Assembly (NCBI RefSeq): GCF_023716485.1
Contig: NZ_CP092418.1
Coordinates: forward strand, 4,687,001 to 4,751,000
Reading direction: 5' to 3'
Source: Microbulbifer variabilis
GTDB taxonomy: Bacteria > Pseudomonadota > Gammaproteobacteria > Pseudomonadales > Cellvibrionaceae
Length of the DNA stretch: 64,000 bases
This document shows, piece after piece, positions 37,314 to 46,362 of this stretch (position 1 is the first letter of the stretch; the number at the start of each line of letters is the position of its first letter). The notes under the pieces are model-generated. The model made no database searches, was not told the origin of the DNA, and saw nothing but the letters and a program-made list of their open reading frames with translations. The position numbers were made by a program, and so were the translations under genes.

Positions 37314-39539
37314 TCACGACAATTCCTGCGCATCCATGTCCACCGCCCAGCGCAAGCGGCGATTCTTATTGCTCTCGGCCCAGGCACATACCCGGGCCAG
37401 CAGGGGTTGTAACTGGGCGCGATTTTGTGCGGTCACCTGAACATAAAAACGGTAGCGACCAGATTTGCGCTCAAGCAGCGCCGGCACCGGACCCAGATAT
37501 TGCAACTGGGGTGAGGGCGGCACTAGGGATTGCATAAATAGGCGTGCATTATGCAGAAATTCCTCGGCCCAGGCGGGCTCCTCACACTCGGCCCGCACCA
37601 GTGCCATGGCGTGGGTCGGAGGCAGCTGTGCCACCGCACGATCGCGCAACAGCTGGCGCGCAAAAGTCCCGTAGCCTTTTTCCAACAACATTTGCAGCAG
37701 CGGATGCTCCGGGAAGCGGCTCTGCACCAATACGCGGCCACTCAAGCTGCCGCGCCCGGCGCGCCCCGCCACCTGCTCAAGCAACTGGCCTGTGCGCTCG
37801 GGCGCGCGAAAATCGGCACTGAACAAGCCGCCATCGGCATCCTGGATCACCACCAGGGTCACCCTCGGTAGATGGTGCCCCTTGGCCAGCATCTGAGTGC
37901 CCAGTAACAGACAGGGTTCGCCATCGCGGGCCGGCGCCAGCAAGCGATCGAGAGCCTGCTTACTGGTGGTGGTATCCCGGTCAACGCGAATTACCGGGTA
38001 ATCGGCAAAGCGCCGCGCCAGCAACTCTTCGCTGCGCTCGGTGCCGCCTCCCAGGGCAGAGATTGAGCGGCTGTGGCACTGCGGACAAGTATCCACCAGG
38101 GGGCGGCGATAATCACAGTGGTGACAACGCAGCTGGCGCTGGCGTCGGTGCATGGTGAGTTTACTGGAACAGTGCGGACAGTCGGCAATCCAGCCGCAAT
38201 CATCACAGTTGAGTGCCGGTGCAAAGCCACGCCGGTTAATAAACACCAGCACTTGCTCTCCGCGAGCCAGTGTCTCGCCGATATGACGTAAAACCTGAGG
38301 CGAAAAACCCTCTTCCAAGGGCTCGCGTAGGGTCGGCACCACGTGGATCTGCGGCGGGCGCGCATCGCCGGCGCGCTGGCGCATGCGCAAATGTTGATAG
38401 CGACCATTAAGGGCGTTGTGCAAGGTTTCCAGGGAAGGCGTTGCAGAACCCAGCAGCACCGGCACATCACTGTTGCGCGCCAAAACCACCGCCAGGTCAC
38501 GGGCGGAATAGCGCACACCATCCTGTTGCTTAAATGAAGCGTCGTGTTCCTCATCTACTAACACCACACCGAGTCTCGGCAGTGGCGTCATAATTGCCGA
38601 GCGGGTGCCAATAACGATATCCGCTTGGCCCTCAGAGGCGGCGAGCCACGATTGGGCACGCTCGCCCTCGGCCAGCCCCGAGTGCAGGGCGGCGATACTG
38701 TGCTCGGGAAAGCGCGCGGCGATGCGCCGCAAGGTCTGCGGAGTGAGACCGATTTCCGGCACCAACAACAAGGCCTGGCGCCCTTCGGCCAGAACCCGCT
38801 CCATTAACCGCAGGTAGACCTCGGTCTTGCCACTGCCAGTGGTGCCTTCTAACAAGGTGGCGGAAAAGCAACTGCAATCTACCGCAGCGAGTACCTGCTG
38901 CTGCTCACTATTCAGCTGCGGTGGCGGAGTGGCCTCCGCAGCCGGCATCGGCGGCGGCACCGTAGGACCCGAGACCCACTCCACCAGTTGGCGCTCCTGC
39001 AAGGCGCGAATCACCGCCGGAGTATGCCCCTGGGTTTTCAGGTAGGTGCGGCTCTGCTGGCCGGCGCGCAGTAATTGTTGCAACAGGGCCTGCTGCTTGG
39101 GCGCCCGCGCCAGTGCAGATTCCGGTAGCCCCTTGCCCTCGGTAGTGAGTTGCAACCACTGCTCAGCCCAATGATCAGCCGGCTTGCCCTTGCGCAACGC
39201 GGCGGGCAGGGCGGCGGCGTAAACCTCTCCAACCGGGGCCTGGTAATAGTCGGCGATCCAGTTGAGAAGTTTGCGCGCGCCACTGTCGAACAGGGCTTTG
39301 CTATCAATCAGTTCCTGCGCCGGTTTCAGCTGTGCCTGCGGCGACTCCAGCACTACCTTCACCAACACGGCTACCAATTTGCGCCCAGCAAAAGGTACCC
39401 ACAAGCGTTGGCCGGGTTTCAATTCAGCGGGATTGAGGCCCTCCGGGGGCAGATAATCGAAGAGACGCCGCAGTGGCACTGGCACCGCCAACCGCAGGAT
39501 AACTCCCTGTTGCACTGTCTTTGGTACCGTCTGCTGCAC
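37314..39539 (-). CDS. priA: Primosomal protein N' (replication restart helicase)
   Basis: About 741 residues. It reloads the replisome at collapsed forks. The N-terminal DNA-binding domain (LAVPVPLRRLFDYLPPEGL, then VPFAGRK) is followed by a superfamily-2 helicase core with Walker A GTTGSGKTEVYL and the DEEH box in VLVDEEHD. A zinc module with eight Cys (CDDCG, CPHC, CHHC, CPQC) and the C-terminal domain follow. The start is uncertain. I use GTG 39539, next to GGGGG; GTG 39515 or TTG 39608 remain possible. Confidence 0.93.
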   Translation of the reverse strand: MQQTVPKTVQQGVILRLAVPVPLRRLFDYLPPEGLNPAELKPGQRLWVPFAGRKLVAVLVKVVLESPQAQLKPAQELIDSKALFDSGARKLLNWIADYYQAPVGEVYAAALPAALRKGKPADHWAEQWLQLTTEGKGLPESALARAPKQQALLQQLLRAGQQSRTYLKTQGHTPAVIRALQERQLVEWVSGPTVPPPMPAAEATPPPQLNSEQQQVLAAVDCSCFSATLLEGTTGSGKTEVYLRLMERVLAEGRQALLLVPEIGLTPQTLRRIAARFPEHSIAALHSGLAEGERAQSWLAASEGQADIVIGTRSAIMTPLPRLGVVLVDEEHDASFKQQDGVRYSARDLAVVLARNSDVPVLLGSATPSLETLHNALNGRYQHLRMRQRAGDARPPQIHVVPTLREPLEEGFSPQVLRHIGETLARGEQVLVFINRRGFAPALNCDDCGWIADCPHCSSKLTMHRRQRQLRCHHCDYRRPLVDTCPQCHSRSISALGGGTERSEELLARRFADYPVIRVDRDTTTSKQALDRLLAPARDGEPCLLLGTQMLAKGHHLPRVTLVVIQDADGGLFSADFRAPERTGQLLEQVAGRAGRGSLSGRVLVQSRFPEHPLLQMLLEKGYGTFARQLLRDRAVAQLPPTHAMALVRAECEEPAWAEEFLHNARLFMQSLVPPSPQLQYLGPVPALLERKSGRYRFYVQVTAQNRAQLQPLLARVCAWAESNKNRRLRWAVDMDAQELS

Positions 39540-39621
39540 CCCGCCCCCAATAACCTCGGTAAAAGGCGCTAGTGTACTGGCTGTTACGACAAGGTACAGA
39601 GACTGCAAATTTTACTTGCCA

Positions 39622-39669
39622 ACTCTAAAATTCAGAGTACTCTATAAATCAACTCTAATATTTAGAGTT
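39622..39669 (+). promoter_or_regulatory. Two palindromic operators upstream of the membrane-protein/regulator pair
   Basis: AACTCTAA/TTAGAGTT (39651-39658, 39662-39669) is a perfect 8-bp-arm palindrome. ACTCT/AGAGT (39622-39626, 39634-39638) is a related, shorter one, and a further ACTCTA lies between them at 39639. They lie 26 bases before the first gene and in the gap shared with priA. This fits autoregulation by the winged-helix protein encoded at 40261. Confidence 0.6.
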
Positions 39670-39694
39670 CACTAAGTTAGCAAGGAAGACAGCC

Positions 39695-40264
39695 ATGACC
39701 GATATGGAAAAACTCAAAGACAGCCTGGATTTTGTCAGCGATGCCGTGCGCAGTAACCAAGTGGAGAACGGCATCCCATCACTCTATTTCTTGTGGGGAC
39801 TACTAATTTTTATCGGATTCGCTTTGGCGGACCTGGCCCCGCAACTCACCGTGTATTACTTCCTGGTGGCGAGTACCGCCGGCGGACTGTTCAGCTGGTG
39901 GCTGGGCGAGCGAACAGCACGCTGCACTGGCATCAATAACAGTACCTTTGGTCGCAAGTATGGTTGGCACTGGCTGGTAACTGGGATCGGTTTCCTGTTG
40001 ATATTGGCCACAATGATCGCCAAGCCCAACGCCGCTGGCCCGGAGCAATTTCTGCTTTTAGCCGGACTCTCCTATAGCCTCGCCGGTATCCACCTGATCC
40101 GCCCACTGCTCTACAGCGGTATATTGATGCTGGCCAGTTACCTGCTGATCATTTTGCTGACACCGCCCTACGCCTGGGTACTGAGCGGCCTGGCGATCGG
40201 CTGTGGACTTGTTTGGACCGGCCTGGTACAGCGGGCCAGGCAAACTAATGGAGCGGCGCAATGA
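39695..40264 (+). CDS. Polytopic membrane protein of unknown function, paired with a winged-helix regulator
   Basis: 189 residues with about five membrane helices (near 28-46, 49-68, 88-107, 118-136 and 140-170) after a short acidic cytosolic start. No transporter or enzyme motif is visible. Its last codon overlaps the ATG of the regulator gene (ATGA), so the two are coupled. Gene pairs of a small membrane protein and an HTH_34-like regulator are common in bacteria and poorly understood. The AAGGA ribosome site supports the ATG at 39695. Confidence 0.75.
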   Translation: MTDMEKLKDSLDFVSDAVRSNQVENGIPSLYFLWGLLIFIGFALADLAPQLTVYYFLVASTAGGLFSWWLGERTARCTGINNSTFGRKYGWHWLVTGIGFLLILATMIAKPNAAGPEQFLLLAGLSYSLAGIHLIRPLLYSGILMLASYLLIILLTPPYAWVLSGLAIGCGLVWTGLVQRARQTNGAAQ

Positions 40265-40557
40265 AAGCCCTTGCGGACTTGGACCCGGTCCTCGAACACC
40301 GGGTACGCCTCGCGATTTGTGTGATACTAGCGAAATACGAGGAAATCAGCTTCTCTCTTTTCAAGGAGCAGTTGCAGGTAACCGATGGCAACCTCGGCGC
40401 ACAGCTGCGCCGCTTGGAAGAGCAGGGCTATATTGCTCTGCGCAAAGACTTTGTAGAGCGTAAACCCGTCACCTGGTATCGCCTCACTGAGAGCGGGCGA
40501 GAGGCGCTGAACAAGCACCTGCAGGCTCTGCAGCAACTTATCGCCGCCGCGGAATAA
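40261..40557 (+). CDS. Winged-helix transcriptional regulator (HTH_34/PadR-MarR-like)
   Basis: 98 residues. A single winged-helix domain: helices around HRVRLAICVILAKYEEISF, recognition helix in VTDGNLGAQLRRLEEQGYI, the wing ALRKDFVERKPVTWYRLTE, and a final dimerisation helix. It has no effector domain. It is translationally coupled to the membrane-protein gene and probably binds the ACTCTAA-type palindromes upstream of the pair. Confidence 0.82.
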   Translation: MKALADLDPVLEHRVRLAICVILAKYEEISFSLFKEQLQVTDGNLGAQLRRLEEQGYIALRKDFVERKPVTWYRLTESGREALNKHLQALQQLIAAAE

Positions 40558-40713
40558 CACCATTACCCGGCCTTGTATTTGGGCTTGAACCCCGGCGCTA
40601 ATCTGATAGTATGCGCCGACTTTTTAATCAGCCTGGAACCAATCCGGTTCCTGCTCCAACGACGATGCCGTGCCCGGCAACAGATCGAGTGGCGGTTTCG
40701 GAAAGAGGCAATC

Positions 40714-40926
40714 ATGAAAGCAGATATCCATCCTAACTACACCGACATCACCGCTACTTGCTCCTGCGGTAATGTTGTTAAGACCCGCTCCACCCTGGGC
40801 AAAGACCTGCAGATCGACGTCTGCTCCCAGTGCCACCCCTTCTACACCGGCAAGCAGAAGCAGGCTACTACCGGTGGACGCGTGGACCGCTTCAAGAAGC
40901 GTTTCGGCAGCCGCATCGGCAAGTAA
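40714..40926 (+). CDS. rpmE: 50S ribosomal protein L31 (zinc-binding type)
   Basis: 70 residues. The C+ form of L31 has the zinc Cys set in CSCG (about residues 16-18) and CSQC (37-40). The conserved MKADIHPNY start and the basic [12 protein letters not shown] end are present. The ATG at 40714 has AGAGG at ideal spacing; the open frame runs further upstream but is not coding. A strong terminator follows, so it is a single-gene unit. No zinc-free paralog is in the window. Confidence 0.97.
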   Translation: MKADIHPNYTDITATCSCGNVVKTRSTLGKDLQIDVCSQCHPFYTGKQKQATTGGRVDRFKKRFGSRIGK

Positions 40927-41280
40927 TCCGAATAAAGAGGTACTTTGGTACTTCAGAAAGGGCGCCCTGGAATTTTCCACGGCGCCCTTTTTTGTGCTGC
41001 AAATTCAGCGCTCTGCACAGATCCAGAGCGCTGGGGCGAAATCGATTTGTATCGCTTAATATATTCGTTATTAGCAGTAAATTTATCCTTCAAATTGAAT
41101 ATTAGACGGCTGATCATCCTGAATTTGGCCAGATGTTAAGGGCAAAATAGTAATAAGTAGCTGTTTCATTGCCTCTGTGCGCTTGTGACTGCAAGCACCC
41201 CTCGGTTATTCTCTGAAACCCGCAGTAACCGGGATGACGCCTGAAGTGTCGCCCCCCGTTTTCGAGAGAACAGCCCCCAA
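40927..41280. other. Intergenic stretch between rpmE and the malic enzyme gene
   Basis: 354 bases. It contains the rpmE terminator (40957-40993) and then about 290 bases without a coding frame. A weak stem CGGTTA/TAACCG with a 17-base loop (41203-41231) lies in the leader of the malic enzyme gene. I see no known riboswitch or tRNA. Confidence 0.5.
40957..40993 (+). terminator. Rho-independent terminator after rpmE
   Basis: AAAGGGCGCC (40957-40966) pairs with GGCGCCCTTT (40981-40990), and the T run continues to 40993. Confidence 0.9.
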
Positions 41281-42534
41281 ATGACGGATTCATTGCGCCA
41301 GGCAGCGCTCGATTACCACGCACTCCCCAGCCCCGGCAAACTTTCAGTCGAGCTGACCACCCCCGCTGAAACTCAGGAGGACCTGTCGCTGGCCTATAGT
41401 CCCGGTGTGGCGGAACCTGTGCGTGAAATTGCCAAGGACCCAGAGGCCGCCTATCGCTATACCGGCAAAGGCAACCTGGTGGCGGTCATTTCCAACGGCA
41501 GCGCCATCCTCGGCCTCGGTAACCTGGGCCCACTGGCCTCCAAGCCGGTGATGGAGGGCAAGTCACTACTGTTCAAGCGCTTCGCCGATATCAACTCGGT
41601 GGATATCGAAGTGGACGTCAACAGCCCGGAGCAGTTTATTCAGACAGTTGCCGCCATCGCCAATACCTTCGGCGGCATCAATCTCGAAGATATTAAAGCG
41701 CCTGAGTGCTTCCATATTGAAGAGGCACTGATTGAGCGCTGCCCAATACCCATATTCCACGACGACCAGCACGGCACTGCAATTGTGACCGTTGCCGGCA
41801 TGCTGAATGCCCTGGAGATCCAGGGAAAGAAAATCAGCGACGTGCGCATGGTGTGCCTTGGAGCTGGTGCCGCCGCCACCGCTTGCTGCAAACTGCTGCT
41901 GGCCGCCGGCGCACGCAAAGATCAAATCACCATGCTCGACAGCCGTGGGGTAATTCACTCCGGCCGCACCGATATCAATGCTTATAAAGGTGAGTGGGCG
42001 CGGGATACTGATATGCGCACCCTCGATGACGCTATCACCGGTGCCGATGTATTCCTCGGAGTATCGGGCCCAGATCTGCTCTCCGCCGAACAGCTGCAGC
42101 GCATGGCGCCGAAGCCAGTGGTATTCGCCTGCTCAAATCCAAATCCGGAGATCAAACCAGAGCTGGCCCACAGCGTACGCGACGACCTGATCATGGCTAC
42201 CGGGCGCTCGGATTACCCCAACCAGGTCAACAATGTACTCTGCTTTCCCTTCATATTTCGTGGCGCGCTGGATGTGCGTGCGGCGCGTATCAATGAAGAG
42301 ATGAAGCTGGCCGCAATTGAAGCCATCCGTAAGATCGCCCATTTACCGGTGCCGGACTCGGTACGCGAGGGCTACGGCGGGGTAGAACTGAGCTTTGGCC
42401 CAAGTTATATCTTGCCCAAACCCACGGATCCACGCCTGCTTCCGGAGGTTGCCGCCGCAGTAGCGCGCGCAGCGGTAGACAGCGGCTGTGCCCGCCTGCC
42501 TTACCCCGAAAACTACCCGCTGCAAACACTCTAG
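41281..42534 (+). CDS. Malic enzyme, short form (oxaloacetate-decarboxylating malate dehydrogenase)
   Basis: 417 residues. It converts malate to pyruvate with reduction of NAD(P). The N-terminal malic domain has [18 protein letters not shown] and [12 protein letters not shown]. The metal/catalytic segment is [11 protein letters not shown], and the NAD(P) domain has [20 protein letters not shown]. There is no C-terminal phosphotransacetylase domain, so it is the compact form and not full MaeB. It follows rpmE, the order I associate with Pseudomonas. Cofactor preference is not decidable by eye. Confidence 0.93.
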   Translation: MTDSLRQAALDYHALPSPGKLSVELTTPAETQEDLSLAYSPGVAEPVREIAKDPEAAYRYTGKGNLVAVISNGSAILGLGNLGPLASKPVMEGKSLLFKRFADINSVDIEVDVNSPEQFIQTVAAIANTFGGINLEDIKAPECFHIEEALIERCPIPIFHDDQHGTAIVTVAGMLNALEIQGKKISDVRMVCLGAGAAATACCKLLLAAGARKDQITMLDSRGVIHSGRTDINAYKGEWARDTDMRTLDDAITGADVFLGVSGPDLLSAEQLQRMAPKPVVFACSNPNPEIKPELAHSVRDDLIMATGRSDYPNQVNNVLCFPFIFRGALDVRAARINEEMKLAAIEAIRKIAHLPVPDSVREGYGGVELSFGPSYILPKPTDPRLLPEVAAAVARAAVDSGCARLPYPENYPLQTL

Positions 42535-42675
42535 GGCCGGTTAATTCGTCCCTAGCAGCCCGCCTTATCCTCCCGGGGCGGGCGTTTGCCGCTTTCACCC
42601 CCACAGACTTCTTGAGCCATAAAGCACCCGTCGCTAAACTGCCTTTCTGTCACAGCATCAAAGTTGCCCAACACA

Positions 42676-43107
42676 ATGAGTCACGTGTATGTGCTGACAA
42701 ACCAGCACCAGCAGTTCCTGAGCAAAAGCGGCGAATGGCTTGATGGCCGCGAGCCCAACAAACTGTTTCGCAGCGAGCATAAAGATGTCGCCATCAACCA
42801 GATGTTCGAGGCCAATACCCGTGATGTCGGCTTGCGTATCGAATTGCTGCAGTGTGCGCTGAACCCCAAAGCCCAGCCACTGATACCGGAAGAAGCCCTG
42901 GCTGAGCAATCTTCGGCGCCCGAGGATCCGGAGATCGAGCCCGGTGTACCAGAGGAGATCCCGGCTGCAGAGCCCACCGAGCTGGAACCACAGCCAGAGC
43001 CGGAAGTGGCCCCGGAACAGGCTCCTGAGGTCGCGCCAGCACAAACCCCGGATGAGACGCCCGCACAACCCGGCGAGCACAAATCGGAATCGGAGTCTGC
43101 CGCCTGA
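42676..43107 (+). CDS. Hypothetical protein with an acidic Glu/Pro-rich tail
   Basis: 143 residues. A short folded-looking N-terminus (about 1-62, MSHVYVLTNQHQQFLSKSGE and LLQCALNPKAQ) precedes a low-complexity tail rich in Glu, Pro and Ala with repeated EPE/APE segments. No family recognised. It lies 81 bases before gshA on the same strand and may share its transcript. The ATG at 42676 is preferred over the TTG at 42664. Confidence 0.65.
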   Translation: MSHVYVLTNQHQQFLSKSGEWLDGREPNKLFRSEHKDVAINQMFEANTRDVGLRIELLQCALNPKAQPLIPEEALAEQSSAPEDPEIEPGVPEEIPAAEPTELEPQPEPEVAPEQAPEVAPAQTPDETPAQPGEHKSESESAA

Positions 43108-43188
43108 GCGGAGATTCTTTTAGCACCGGCACAAGTAGCCCCAACGGCGACAACAAGAAAGAGTTCCGGTAGTACCAAGGAGATTCGA

Positions 43189-44772
43189 GTGCCTATTCCC
43201 CACCTGGCTGCCCTATCCCAGGCCAAACCCGTGCAACTGCTCAAGGGCATACGTCGCGGCCTGGAAAAAGAGAGTCTGCGGGTCGCCCACGACGGCACCC
43301 TGGCGCAAACGCCACACGCGCAGACACTGGGCTCCGCGCTGACCCACGAGAGCATCACCACCGATTTTTCTGAGGCGCTGCTGGAATTTATTACCCCTCC
43401 GGTGGCTACCCCGGAGGAAGCCCTGCGGATTCTCGACCGCATTCATCGCTTTACCTACAGCCAGATCGGAGACGAACGCCTGTGGGTCAACAGCATGCCC
43501 TGTGTTATCGGCGCCGATAGCGATATCCCGGTGGCCCGCTACGGAGATTCCCATAGCGGCACTATGAAGACCATTTATCGGCTGGGACTCGGCCTGCGCT
43601 ACGGCCGCGCCATGCAGACCATCGCCGGTATCCACTACAATTTTTCTCTGCCGGATGAATTCTGGCTGTGGCTGCACGAGTTCGAAGGCAGCAGTGAAGC
43701 CCTGTGCGAATTCAAGACCCGCCGCTACTTCGACCTGATCCGTAATTTCCGCCGCAACTACTGGCTGCTGATCTACCTGTTTGGAGCCGCACCTGCGGTG
43801 TGTTCCTCTTTTGTCGAAGGACGCCAGCATAAGCTCGAAGCTTTTAACGGCGACGGTCACACCCTACACGCTCCCTTCGCCACCTCCCTGCGCATGGGCG
43901 ACCTGGGCTACAACAGCGAAGTGCAGCAGTCTCTGGTGGTTTGCTACAACAACTTGCGTAGCTACCTGTCCACGCTCTGTTCAGCGATTAGCCGGCCCTA
44001 TGGCCCCTACAACGAGCTCGGAGTCAAGGATAGCGATGGACAGTATCAGCAGCTTTCCGCCGGCGTGCTGCAAATCGAAAATGAATTCTATTCACCGATC
44101 AGGCCAAAGAATCCCGCCAAACGCGGCGAGACCGCCCTGGCGGCACTAGATAATCGCGGAGTCGAATATATCGAGGTGCGCTGCCTCGACCTGAACCCGT
44201 TTATGCCGCTGGGCATTGATGCGCAACAAATGCGCTTTATCGACAGCTTCCTGTTGCACTGCCTGCTGACAGAGAGCCCCGAGACCGATGAGGTCGATTA
44301 CCGTTCGACCCAGGAAAACCAACAGCGTATCGTCTATCGCGGCCACGAGCCCGGCCTCAAGCTGCGCTGCAACGGAAGCGAGCGGCAGCTCAGTGAGTGG
44401 GCTTCCCAGCTACTCGGGGAGGTGGATACTGTAGCCGAGTTGCTCGACAGCGCTTGGGGCGGCGACCAGTACCGCAGTGCCGTAGGAGTTCAGCGCGCCA
44501 AGGTCAAAGGGGAGATACCCACCCCAGCCCAGCAGATCCTGGCGGAAATGCAGGAGCAAAACCTGAACTTCTACCATTGGGCTATGCACAAAGCCGAGCA
44601 ACATCGCCGCTACTTTCTCGAGCGCCCTCTCGACAGCGAGTCGGTGCGGGATTTCTCTCGTGAAGCCGAGGAGTCCCTGCTCAGACAAAAGCGCGTGGAA
44701 GCGGAAGACAAGGGCTCCTTCGAGGAATTCCTCAGCCACTACTACGCGCAATATATGTGTTGCCAGGGCTAG
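43189..44772 (+). CDS. gshA: Glutamate-cysteine ligase (proteobacterial type)
   Basis: 527 residues. It performs the first and rate-limiting step of glutathione synthesis (Glu + Cys + ATP). The core has LKGIRRGLEKESLRV, HESITTDFSEALLEFITPP and SMPCVIG, typical of the E. coli-type GshA. The start is GTG 43189, supported by AAGGAG eight bases upstream. The C-terminus (SHYYAQYMCCQG) carries two adjacent Cys. Confidence 0.96.
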   Translation: MPIPHLAALSQAKPVQLLKGIRRGLEKESLRVAHDGTLAQTPHAQTLGSALTHESITTDFSEALLEFITPPVATPEEALRILDRIHRFTYSQIGDERLWVNSMPCVIGADSDIPVARYGDSHSGTMKTIYRLGLGLRYGRAMQTIAGIHYNFSLPDEFWLWLHEFEGSSEALCEFKTRRYFDLIRNFRRNYWLLIYLFGAAPAVCSSFVEGRQHKLEAFNGDGHTLHAPFATSLRMGDLGYNSEVQQSLVVCYNNLRSYLSTLCSAISRPYGPYNELGVKDSDGQYQQLSAGVLQIENEFYSPIRPKNPAKRGETALAALDNRGVEYIEVRCLDLNPFMPLGIDAQQMRFIDSFLLHCLLTESPETDEVDYRSTQENQQRIVYRGHEPGLKLRCNGSERQLSEWASQLLGEVDTVAELLDSAWGGDQYRSAVGVQRAKVKGEIPTPAQQILAEMQEQNLNFYHWAMHKAEQHRRYFLERPLDSESVRDFSREAEESLLRQKRVEAEDKGSFEEFLSHYYAQYMCCQG

Positions 44773-44832
44773 CCCTGGCAACACAGAGCACCGGCGCAGG
44801 GTCCGGATATCCGCCCCATAGGGATTGAGCGC

Positions 44833-45435
44833 ATGAACTATCTCGCCCACCTGCTGCTTTCTGGTCCCGACACCCGCTGGCGCTTGGGTGGGCTACTCGG
44901 AGATTTTGTGAAGGGTCCACTCAAAGGCGAGCGGCCGGAGGCCATTGAGGCCGGTATCAAACTGCACCGCCGCATTGATGCCAGCACCGACAGCAATGCC
45001 TCTTATCGTGAGGCCCTGGCGCAGTTGGACCCCAGCTGGCGCCGCTATGCCGGTATCGCACTGGATATCTGGTTCGACCATCTGTTGGCACAGCATTGGC
45101 AGGAGTGGCATCCACAGAGCCTGGAAGAATTTTGCGACCAGTGCTGGAGAGACTTTCGCAGCCACAGCCGGTATATTCCGCCGCAGGCACGGGCATTTAT
45201 GGCCCGTGCCGAGCAAATTAAATTACTGCAGAGTTACCGCGAGGAACGCATCATCGGCCTCACCCTGGAGCGGGTAGGTCAGCGCCTGCGCCAACCGGTT
45301 GCGCTGCAGGAAATACTGCCTGAGCTCAGTAGCGGGCGGGCAAAACTGGAAAACAATTTCAATAAACTACTAACCGACTTGAATCTCGAAGCCCAGCGCT
45401 TTCGGCAGCACTATTCAGGATCCGATAAACCATGA
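44833..45435 (+). CDS. acpH: Acyl carrier protein phosphodiesterase-like protein
   Basis: 200 residues. It begins MNYLAHLLLSG and has GLLGDFVKG, GIKLHRRIDASTD and ALDIWFDHLLAQHW. The conserved His/Asp pattern is that of AcpH (DUF479), a metal-dependent hydrolase that removes phosphopantetheine from acyl carrier protein. Its TGA overlaps the dsbB ATG by four bases. Confidence 0.87.
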   Translation: MNYLAHLLLSGPDTRWRLGGLLGDFVKGPLKGERPEAIEAGIKLHRRIDASTDSNASYREALAQLDPSWRRYAGIALDIWFDHLLAQHWQEWHPQSLEEFCDQCWRDFRSHSRYIPPQARAFMARAEQIKLLQSYREERIIGLTLERVGQRLRQPVALQEILPELSSGRAKLENNFNKLLTDLNLEAQRFRQHYSGSDKP

Positions 45436-45923
45436 CCTTACCCAACCCGCGCATTACCTTTCTGTTGGTATTTCTAATTGTCGTCTTTTTGCTCGGCTCC
45501 GCCTTTTATCTGGAGTACGCTCGGGGCCTGGAGCCCTGCAAGCTGTGTATTACCCAGCGGGTGATGTTACTTGGCATTGGACTGGTCTCTCTCATAGCCT
45601 TCCTGCACAATCCTGCAACGATCGGCCGGCGCGTTTATGGGTTGCTGGTTTCCATTTGGGCTCTGGGCGGCCTCTATTTTGCCGGGCGCCAGCTGTGGCT
45701 GCAGAGCCTGCCGGAGGGCCAGGTGCCCGCCTGCGGACCCAGCGTCAGCTACATGATGGAGGTCTTTCCTATGGCCGATGTCCTAAAGGCACTGCTCACC
45801 GGCGACGGCAACTGCGCCGAAGTCCAATGGACCATGATGGGCCTCAGTATCCCCGGCTGGTCCGCTATCGGTTTTGCCGGACTGATCCTATTTGGCGGCT
45901 GGCAGGCATTTCGCAAAGCCTGA
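45432..45923 (+). CDS. dsbB: Disulfide bond formation protein DsbB
   Basis: 163 residues with four membrane helices. It reoxidises DsbA and passes electrons to quinone. The first periplasmic Cys pair is CKLC (36-39, in EPCKLCITQR), and the second pair lies in the loop QVPACGPS and DGNCAEVQW. In P. aeruginosa the DsbB homolog beside algQ is DsbH; this one is near rsd/algQ too and may be its counterpart. It overlaps the acpH-like gene by four bases. Confidence 0.93.
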   Translation: MTLPNPRITFLLVFLIVVFLLGSAFYLEYARGLEPCKLCITQRVMLLGIGLVSLIAFLHNPATIGRRVYGLLVSIWALGGLYFAGRQLWLQSLPEGQVPACGPSVSYMMEVFPMADVLKALLTGDGNCAEVQWTMMGLSIPGWSAIGFAGLILFGGWQAFRKA

Positions 45924-45969
45924 ATCAACCGGACACTAAACCGCGGCTCAGCGGAGCCGCCCTTTGCCA

Positions 45970-46362
45970 ATGACAGCACCATCCCCACGCGAGCTAGCCC
46001 ATTGGGTGCTCGGTATCGCAATCCTGTTTGGCTGCGAACGGCTCGGTAGCCTGATCGGAAAGGCGCTCGCCCTACCGGTGCCCGGTACTGTAGTGGGGAT
46101 GTTGCTGCTACTGGTGGGCCTAATGGTCTACGGCAGCGTGCCCCGCGGCCTGGCAAAAGTCAGTGCACAGCTGCTCTTTTTACTGCCGCTGCTATTTTTA
46201 CCCGCCGCCACTGGGGTCTTCTTTCTGCGCGATCTCTCCTTATCCGATTGGCTGGGCCTGCTCGCCGCAATTCTTTTTGGCACCCTGATCAGCCTTACGC
46301 TATGCACTCTGTTGCTGCGCCGCCTACTCAGAAAAACCGATATAGTGCACAACAATGAGTAG
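45970..46362 (+). CDS. CidA/LrgA-family membrane protein
   Basis: 130 residues with four membrane helices. The segment LPVPGTVVGMLLLLVGLM and the later GVFFLRDLSLSDW place it in the holin-like CidA/LrgA family. These proteins work with an LrgB-type partner in envelope integrity or export of small carboxylates. It overlaps the LrgB gene by eight bases. The ATG at 45970 is chosen over the TTG at 45964. Confidence 0.88.
   Translation: MTAPSPRELAHWVLGIAILFGCERLGSLIGKALALPVPGTVVGMLLLLVGLMVYGSVPRGLAKVSAQLLFLLPLLFLPAATGVFFLRDLSLSDWLGLLAAILFGTLISLTLCTLLLRRLLRKTDIVHNNE

Noticed and set aside
40573..40713. 45-residue extension of L31
   Set aside because: L31 proteins start MKADIHPNY; an ideal ribosome site precedes that ATG.
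41203..41231. Possible riboswitch in the malic enzyme leader
   Set aside because: Only a six-base stem with a 17-base loop; no known riboswitch core is visible.
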